The notes beneath the pieces are model-generated. The model was not told the origin of the DNA. It saw nothing but the letters and a program-made list of their open reading frames with translations, and searched no databases. A DNA stretch of 10,103 nucleotides, from positions 1 through 10,103 of the forward strand of contig CAYJXJ010000172.1 of the NCBI GenBank assembly GCA_964374095.1. The letters are read 5' to 3'. The first letter of the stretch is position 1, and the number at the start of each line of letters is the position of its first letter. Shown one piece after another: positions 5,425 to 10,103 of this stretch. This DNA is from CAYJXJ01 sp964374095 (GTDB lineage Bacteria > Elusimicrobiota > Elusimicrobia > UBA1565 > UBA9628). Both the position numbers and the translations under genes were made by a program.

Positions 5425-8259
5425 GTGGCCGATCCCCAAGACCCCTCGGGGCCCCAGCCGGTCGGGCCCGGCGAGATCGACGCGATCAACAACCTCGACA
5501 CCGCCCGCATGGCCCTGCGCTGGGCCCTCGAGCGCCTGAGCGTCATCGAGAGATTCCGGCAGGAGGAAGCCGACCGCGCCGCGGGCGCCGTCAAGGCTCT
5601 GGAATCCTCCAAGCGCGACGGCGAGGCCCTGCGAAGGTCGCTGGCGTTGAGCGCCCAGTCCGCGGCGGAGCGCGAGGTCTACTACCAGAAACTCGAGCAC
5701 CTGCTCAACCTCAAGCTGGCCGGAAAGCTCGACGTGGAAGCCCTGGTCCGGGAGCAGGCCGAGGCCGTGCGGCTCAAGGAGCACCTCGTCGCGCGGGGGC
5801 AGGAGCTCGAGCGCGACCACGGCTTGCGCTGGGAGGAGCTGGAGGCCCAGCACCGGCGCCTGCGCGAGGAAGTCGAGAAGGACCGGCGCTCCCAGACCCT
5901 CAAGATCGAGGAATCCCTGGCCCAGCGCCGGCAGACTCTCGAGAAGGAGATCGGGGCCAAGCTTGCCCAGATCCACGAATCCCAGACCCGCCTGCAGGCG
6001 CAGGAGAGGATCCTGGGCGAAAGGCAGGCCAATTTCGAGGCTTTCTACCGCACACAGCGGGCCCAGCTCGATCATGAGATAAAAGTCTTCCGCCACGAGG
6101 TCGAGGATCAGGTCAAGTTCCGGATGGAGAGCGAGGAGGGCCTCCTCGCCCAGCGGCAGACCTTCAAGGAGCAGTCGTGGGACCGCGAGCGGACCCTGCT
6201 CTTGGCGGAGCTTGCCTCCTGGGAGGGAAAGCACCGCTCGGAGGCCGCCCGCGTCCTGGAGCTCGGACAGCGCCTGGCCCAAAGCGAGGAGAAGGCTCGG
6301 GCCGCCGACGTCGCGGCGGCGCGCGAGGCCGCCTTGGGCGTCGAGCTTCAGGCGAACAGGCGCTCCCATGAGCTCGAGCTGGAAAGGGTCTTGGCCCTGG
6401 AGCGGGCTCTTCGTGAGGCCCGGGAGAAGGGCCAGCGGGCCGGCGAAGACGCGGAGCGCGTTCAGGTGTTGGAAAAAGCTTTAGGGGAGGCGCAGGCGAA
6501 TGCCCGGCGGGGCGAGACCGCGGCGGCCGCGGAAGCGGCCCTGCGGGCGGAGCTTGCCGATCTGCAGAAGAAGCACCAGGAGTTCGTGGTCCGGTCGGCG
6601 CACACGCAGAGGACCCAGGCCGAGGCGCTGGAGGGGGCGCAGGCGAATGCCCGGCGGGGCGACGTCGCGGCGGCCGCGGAAGCGGCCCTGCGGGCGGAGC
6701 TTGCCGATCTGCAGAAGAAGNNNNNNNNNNNNNNNNNNNNNNNNNNNNNNNNNNNNNNNNNNNNNNNNNNNNNNNNNNNNNNNNNNNNNNNNNNNNNNNN
6801 NNNNNNNNNNNNNNNNNNNNCACCAGGAGTTCGTGGTCCGGTCGGCGCAGACGCAGCGGATCCAGGCCGAGGCGCTGGAGGGGGCGCAGGCGAATGCCCG
6901 GCGGGGCGACGCCGCGGCGGCCGCGGAAGCGGCCCTGCGGGCGGAGCTTGCCGAACTGCAGAAGAAGCACCAGGAGTTCGTAGCCCGGTCGGCGCAGACG
7001 CAGCGGACCCAGGCCGAGGCGCTGGAGGAGGCGCAGGCGAATGCCCGGCGGGGCGACGCCGCGGCGGCCGCGGAAGCGGTGGCGAGCGGGGAGCTCGCCG
7101 CGCTGCGTCAGGAGCACCGGGCGGCCCTCATCCAGTTGGCGGCCCTAGAGCGAGCGGCGGCTCAGGCTCTGGACAAGGCCCAGCGGGGCGAGGGCGCGGC
7201 GGCCGCGGAAGCGGCGCTGCGGGCCGAGGCGGAGGCGGCGTCGGCGGCCCGGGCGGGGCGCATCCTCGAGCTTGAGAAGGCCGCGGCGGAGTCCGCGGAA
7301 GCGGCGCGGCGGGCCATGGCTTCGGCGGAGCGCGAGGGGGCGGCGCGCCGGCATGCCGAGAAACTCCTGGCGCAGGAAGTCGAGGATTCTCAAAAGCGCG
7401 AGGCGGAGGCGGCGGCGCGCGCCCAAGAGCTCGCGAAGCTTCTGGCCGAAACGGAGGAGAAGGCGGCTCACGCGGGCCTTGCGGGCGCCCGCGCCGCGGC
7501 TCTTATTAGGGAAGTCGAGGCCCTCGAGAAGAGATACGAAGGGGAGTTGGCCCGCGGCGCCGAATTCGAGAAGAGGGTGGCGGATGCCGAGAACCGCGCC
7601 AAGCTCGGAGAAGTGGCCGCCGTCCGCGAGGCGATCCTGGCCGGCGAGCTCGACGCCCTGCGGCGTCGGTTCCAGGAGCAGATGGAGAGGTCCCTGGAGA
7701 TCGAGAAGCGTCTTGCCGAGGCGGAGCGGGACTCCCGGAGCGCCAATGTGATCCGCGCCCGGGAAACGAACCTGGAGCAGAAAGCGGCGGGCCTCGAGGA
7801 GTTCGCGCGCCAGCAGACGCTGCGAACCGGGGAGTTGGAGAAGCGGCTGGCCNNNNNNNNNNNNNNNNNNNNNNNNNNNNNNNNNNNNNNNNNNNNNNNN
7901 NNNNNNNNNNNNNNNNNNNNNNNNNNNNNNNNNNNNNNNNNNNNNNNNNNNNCAAGGCCAGGGAAGAGGCTCAGCTGCGGCAGAGCATTTTGACCGAGCG
8001 CGAGAAACTGCAGGCCGCGGTCGCGGCGTCGGAGGAGCGCTGGTCCAAGGAGCGTCTGGGGGTTCAGGAGGAGGCCGACGCGTGGCGCCGCAAGTATGAG
8101 GCCTTGGCCAAAGCCTTGTCGGACTTCGAGTCGCGTCTCGAGGAGGCCGAACAGGATAACCTCAAACAGGCGGAGCTGACCGAGAAGAAGTGGCAGGAGC
8201 GGCAGCGCCAGTGGGAGCAGGAGAAGGCCCAATGGCGCGCGAGTCAGGAGAACGGCTAG
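5425..8259 (+). CDS. Long coiled-coil protein with tandem repeats, interrupted by two assembly gaps
   Basis: I do not recognise a named family. The gene reads 432 codons (5425-6720), then a 100-N gap, 344 codons (6821-7852), a second 100-N gap, and 101 codons (7954-8256) to TAG: at least 877 residues. The segments lie in different window frames only because the N runs have arbitrary length. After a short Pro/Gly-rich N-terminus (1-16), almost everything is charged helix rich in Ala, Glu, Arg, Gln and Leu. I see no signal peptide, membrane helix or cysteine. The middle carries 49-residue repeats and the flanks 45-residue repeats. The C-terminus is Trp-rich (KKWQERQRQWEQEKAQW). The GTG start has no Shine-Dalgarno; TACATT at 5413-5418 could be a -10 for a leaderless mRNA. 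A cytoplasmic scaffold, cytoskeletal filament or chromosome-associated rod is possible; none is shown. Confidence 0.85.
6292..6426 (+). repeat. Degenerate 45-residue coiled-coil repeat, upstream copy
   Basis: This 45-codon unit begins KARAADVAAAREAALG and ends ELERVLALERALREARE. It aligns without gaps to the three 45-residue units at 7460-7852, sharing AAxREAxL near the start and LExExxLxxA at the end. It is followed by a 21-codon partial unit (6427-6489) that leads into the 147-bp array. Confidence 0.6.
6490..7177 (+). repeat. 147-bp tandem repeat (49 codons, seven heptads) in the coiled-coil gene
   Basis: Units start at 6490, 6637, 6884 and 7031, each with GCGCAGGCGAATGCCCGGCG. Units 1, 2 and 3 differ by only a few bases each (3 and 2 differences between neighbours over the first 84 bp, 3 and 4 over the last 63 bp). 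The N run splits unit 2 after 84 bp, and the 63 bp after the gap complete exactly 147 bp. Unit 4 is nearly identical for about 16 codons and then diverges. Each unit encodes AQANARRGD followed by an Ala-rich helix, then ELADLQKKHQEFV and a QAEALE end. Because 49 is a multiple of 7, copy number can change without breaking frame or heptad register. Confidence 0.92.
6721..6820. other. Assembly gap (100 N) inside the 147-bp repeat
   Basis: This is a scaffold gap of conventional length. The flanks, ending CTGCAGAAGAAG and starting CACCAGGAG, are directly adjacent in the intact units 1 and 3. The true missing length should therefore be zero or a whole number of 147-bp units, not 100 bp. Confidence 0.95.
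7460..7852 (+). repeat. Degenerate 45-residue coiled-coil repeats, three downstream copies
   Basis: Units run 7460-7594, 7595-7729 and 7730-7852; the last is cut at residue 41 by the second gap. They align without gaps at protein level: AALIREVEALEKRYEGEL, AILAGELDALRRRFQEQM, and a more diverged third copy, all closing with a (F/I/L)EKR(V/L)A motif at unit positions 36-41. DNA identity is low, so these are old duplications, unlike the fresh 147-bp array. Confidence 0.75.
7853..7952. other. Assembly gap (100 N) after the 45-residue repeats
   Basis: The gene enters the gap on a codon boundary (7850-7852) and resumes with one odd base (C7953) before AAG at 7954. For an intact frame the real gap must be 2 modulo 3, so 100 is not the true length. 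Eleven bases would just complete the interrupted 45-residue unit; more repeat copies are possible. Confidence 0.9.
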
Positions 8260-8344
8260 GCAGGGACCCCCTCCCGCGCCGGGATTCCCGCGAGGCCCAG
8301 AACGCCGCCCGTTACCCCCGCTGCTTTCCAGCCCGCGCTTCGAT
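8260..8344. other. Convergent intergenic region without a clear terminator
   Basis: These 85 bp lie between the stops of the coiled-coil gene and the transferase. A weak CGGG-att-CCCG hairpin is present near 8279-8289, but no T run follows on either strand. I see nothing else in it. Confidence 0.4.
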
Positions 8345-9238
8345 TTAGAAGGCCAGCGCCAGCGCGAGCAGGCCCAGGGCCGCCTGCGCGGCCGCCAGCG
8401 CCGCGACCGCCCCCGGCGGGGAGAATCCCCGCTCCAGGAGCTTGTGGTGGAGGTGGTCCTTTCCGGCGAACAGGATCCATTCCCGCATCGTCCGGATGTC
8501 CCCTCGCCGGACCCGGGAGATCGTGGTGTAGGCGAGATCGAGCCATGGGATGGCCAACATGGCTCCGGCCGCCGCCGGGGAGCGGCGGGAAGCGAGCAGG
8601 GCCAGGCCGGCCAGCCAGAAGCCGATGAACGTCGCCCCCCCGTCCCCGAGGAAGCAGCGCGCGCGGCTCCAATTGTAGGGAAGGAAGCCCAGGCAGGCTC
8701 CGGCAAGAGCCGCGGCCGGGACCGGGTCCATCCACCCGAGCAGCGGCATGAGCAGGAACGCGCTGACCGCGCCCAACGAGGCCGCGAGTCCGTCGATGCC
8801 GTCGATCATGTTGAAGGTGTTGGCGCTGCCGGCCAGCCAGAGAGTCGAGCCGAGGAAAGCCGAGGCCGGGAGAACCGCGGACTCGGGCTCCCCAAAGAGC
8901 CGGACCCCGCAGCCGCAGACAAACGCCGCCGCCCCCAAATGCGTGGCGAGCCGGGCCCACGCCGAAAGGCCCCGCCAGTCCTCCCAGGCCCCGGCGGCGT
9001 AGACCGCCGCGGCGCCCAGGGCGACGGCCTGATGGCCCGGCTCGAGCGCGCCGAAGGCGAAGGTGGCGGCCAGCGTCGCGGCCGCCACCGCCAAGCCCCC
9101 CAGACGCGGGGTCGGCTGCTCGTGGATCTTGCGCGGGGAGGGCAGGTCCATGGCCGAGATCCTTCGCGACAAGGCCATCGCCGCCGGGGTCAGAAGGGCC
9201 GCGGTGAAGGCCGCCAGGCCGAACGCGATCAGGCTCAG
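8345..9238 (-). CDS. WecA/MraY-family polyprenyl-phosphate sugar-1-phosphate transferase
   Basis: This membrane enzyme, about 297 residues, should transfer a sugar-1-phosphate (probably HexNAc) from UDP-sugar to undecaprenyl phosphate, the first step of a lipid-linked glycan. Most of it is hydrophobic helices. Family motifs in order are PTPRLGGL (42-49), AWEDWRGLS (84-92, at the usual Asp-Asp site), NTFNMIDGIDGLAA (140-153), FLGDGGATFIGF (196-207), IPWLD (230-234) and the WecA-type HLHHKLLERG (262-271). The frame has no ATG, GTG or TTG at the expected N-terminus. CTG at 9238 overlaps the ATPase stop as CTGA and puts the first membrane helix in place, so I chose it. The next ATG (9178) would delete that helix, and ATG 9349 would add a hydrophilic shadow of the ATPase gene. 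With the ATPase it suggests an exopolysaccharide locus. Confidence 0.88.
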   Translation of the reverse strand: MSLIAFGLAAFTAALLTPAAMALSRRISAMDLPSPRKIHEQPTPRLGGLAVAAATLAATFAFGALEPGHQAVALGAAAVYAAGAWEDWRGLSAWARLATHLGAAAFVCGCGVRLFGEPESAVLPASAFLGSTLWLAGSANTFNMIDGIDGLAASLGAVSAFLLMPLLGWMDPVPAAALAGACLGFLPYNWSRARCFLGDGGATFIGFWLAGLALLASRRSPAAAGAMLAIPWLDLAYTTISRVRRGDIRTMREWILFAGKDHLHHKLLERGFSPPGAVAALAAAQAALGLLALALAF

Positions 9239-10047
9239 GTCGAGCCCTGCATGCTCTGCACGGCCTCCTCGACGATCTCGGGGGTGATCCGGGGGGCGGT
9301 CTTGCTGAAGGCCGCCAGCAGGCTCATGTGGCAGTAATGGTTGAGCCACCGGGGTATGCCCCCCGAGTGCCGGTGGAGGGATTCCAGGGCTTCGGGCGTG
9401 AAGGGCTCGATCTTCGCGTCGTCGGCCGCGATGCCGAGGCGGTGGCGGATGTAGCGCGCGGTGTCGGCGGAGGAAAAGGCGTCGAGATGGAAATGGAGGC
9501 TCACGCGCTGATTGAGCTGCTTGTTGGAATCCACGCGCGCCTTGAGCTCCGGCTGTCCGACGAGCAGCAGGGTCACCAGGAAGCGGCTTTCGGTCTGGAA
9601 GTTGAGCAGCAGGCGCAGTTCCTCGAAGACCTCGGGGGTGAGGATCGCGTGGGCCTCATCGACGGCGATCACGGTGTGCTTGCCGTCCTGGGCCACCCCC
9701 TCGATCTGGGTCTGCAGCCCCATGAGCACGTCGGCCTTGTTGGGGGGAGGGTCCTGCCCCAGGAGCCCGCGCAGGATGAGGCGCAGCATGCCGAGATCGT
9801 CGAGCCGCGGGTTGACGACCACCGCGAAGCGGCAACCCTCGGGTTCCGTGGACTTGCGCAGGGATTGAAGGACCAGGGTCTTGCCGCAGCCGTAGACTCC
9901 CGTGAGGACGCCGCAGGGCGCGCGCGAGCGCACCGCGTACTGGAGCCTGGCCAGCGCCTCCTGATGCCGCTCGGAGCTGAAGAAATATTTCTGGTCGGGG
10001 GTATTCTCGAAGGGAAACTCCCGAAGCTTCCAATATTCGAGGTACAT
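9235..10047 (-). CDS. ExeA/GspA-type AAA ATPase (exopolysaccharide / PEP-CTERM-locus type)
   Basis: This 270-residue P-loop ATPase starts MYLEYWKLREFPFENTPD, the usual opening of ExeA-like ATPases. Walker A is GVYGCGKT (residues 50-57) and Walker B with the following motif is VIAVDEAH (126-133). FLVTLLLVGQPEL supplies the strand before sensor 1, and IPRWLNHYCH near the C-terminus is also typical. There is no C-terminal peptidoglycan-binding domain as in full ExeA; this short form is the one seen in exopolysaccharide/exosortase loci. A GTG at 10095 would add 16 atypical residues, so ATG 10047 is preferred, although its ribosome site is weak (AGG 5 nt upstream). The stop overlaps the transferase start, so the two are probably one operon. 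Partner and exact role are unknown. Confidence 0.9.
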   Translation of the reverse strand: MYLEYWKLREFPFENTPDQKYFFSSERHQEALARLQYAVRSRAPCGVLTGVYGCGKTLVLQSLRKSTEPEGCRFAVVVNPRLDDLGMLRLILRGLLGQDPPPNKADVLMGLQTQIEGVAQDGKHTVIAVDEAHAILTPEVFEELRLLLNFQTESRFLVTLLLVGQPELKARVDSNKQLNQRVSLHFHLDAFSSADTARYIRHRLGIAADDAKIEPFTPEALESLHRHSGGIPRWLNHYCHMSLLAAFSKTAPRITPEIVEEAVQSMQGST

Positions 10048-10048
10048 G

Positions 10049-10063
10049 TGAGCCTGTTGCTCA
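10049..10063. repeat. Short inverted repeat just upstream of the ATPase start
   Basis: TGAGC (10049-10053) and GCTCA (10059-10063) are perfect 5-bp arms around CTGTT, ending 1 bp from the chosen start codon. An RNA hairpin here could limit ribosome access, but a repeat this short may be chance. Confidence 0.25.
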
Positions 10064-10103
10064 AACCATCTGACCGCATAAAAATTGGTCGGCACGGGAC
10101 CGG

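Noticed and set aside
5398..6369. 323-codon minus-strand frame opposite the coiled-coil gene
   Set aside because: The Leu/Gly-rich product is the reverse image of Glu/Gln/Arg codons in the coiled coil; no motif or ribosome site supports it.
6490..7177. CRISPR array or non-coding satellite
   Set aside because: The units are direct 147-bp repeats with no spacers, are in frame throughout, and encode coiled coil.
5425..7993. Apparent frameshifts and several overlapping frames in the coiled-coil gene
   Set aside because: All are caused by the fixed 100-N gap length. Removing the first gap restores frame and repeat phase, and the second needs only a gap of 2 modulo 3.
8444..9337. 297-codon + strand frame opposite the transferase
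   Set aside because: It is antisense to a clear WecA-family gene, has Arg/Gly/Pro shadow composition and no domain.
9239..9349. ATG 9349 as the start of the transferase
   Set aside because: It would overlap the ATPase by 115 bp, and the added residues are hydrophilic and unlike any WecA/MraY N-terminus.
10048..10095. GTG 10095 as the start of the ATPase
   Set aside because: The extra 16 residues precede the typical MYLEYWKLREFPF family start and no ribosome site is seen before the GTG.

Overview
This is a GC-rich bacterial window, assembled with scaffold gaps (two runs of exactly 100 N). Gene density is high, with start/stop overlaps and mostly Shine-Dalgarno-led starts. The content (ECF sigma factor, VIT/VWA protein, long Ala/Glu/Arg-rich coiled coil, exopolysaccharide-type ATPase beside a WecA-like transferase) suits a Gram-negative or didermic environmental bacterium. 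Elusimicrobiota or a deltaproteobacterial-type lineage is a guess; nothing here fixes the phylum.

Left block, + strand, 1-4437. The C-terminal part of a succinyl-CoA/acetoacetyl-CoA type CoA-transferase B subunit is cut by the left edge. It is followed after 9 bp by an ECF sigma factor. That gene overlaps (ATGA) a membrane anti-sigma factor with an N-terminal HxxxCxxC zinc-binding domain, one membrane helix, a long Ala/Pro/Gly linker and a C-terminal PrcB-like domain. After 84 bp comes a secreted VIT + von Willebrand A protein with an intact MIDAS. Sigma, anti-sigma and VIT/VWA look like one envelope-signalling cassette.

Middle, 4438-5424. A strong GC stem-loop separates the VIT/VWA gene from a convergent minus-strand gene for a small retropepsin-like aspartic protease. 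Then comes a spacer of about 490 bp with clearly lower GC, several perfect inverted repeats and no gene I can support.

Coiled-coil gene, + strand, 5425-8259. One gene encodes at least 877 residues of nearly continuous coiled coil. It carries a 147-bp (49-residue, seven-heptad) tandem repeat, and flanking it a degenerate 45-residue repeat. Both assembly gaps lie inside repeat arrays. The apparent frame changes are explained by the arbitrary 100-N gap length.

Right block, minus strand, 10047-8345. An ExeA/GspA-type AAA ATPase of the kind found in exopolysaccharide (PEP-CTERM/exosortase-type) loci is followed by a WecA/MraY-family polyprenyl-phosphate sugar-1-phosphate transferase. Its most plausible start is a CTG overlapping the ATPase stop. 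This is probably part of a surface polysaccharide locus near or beyond the right edge.
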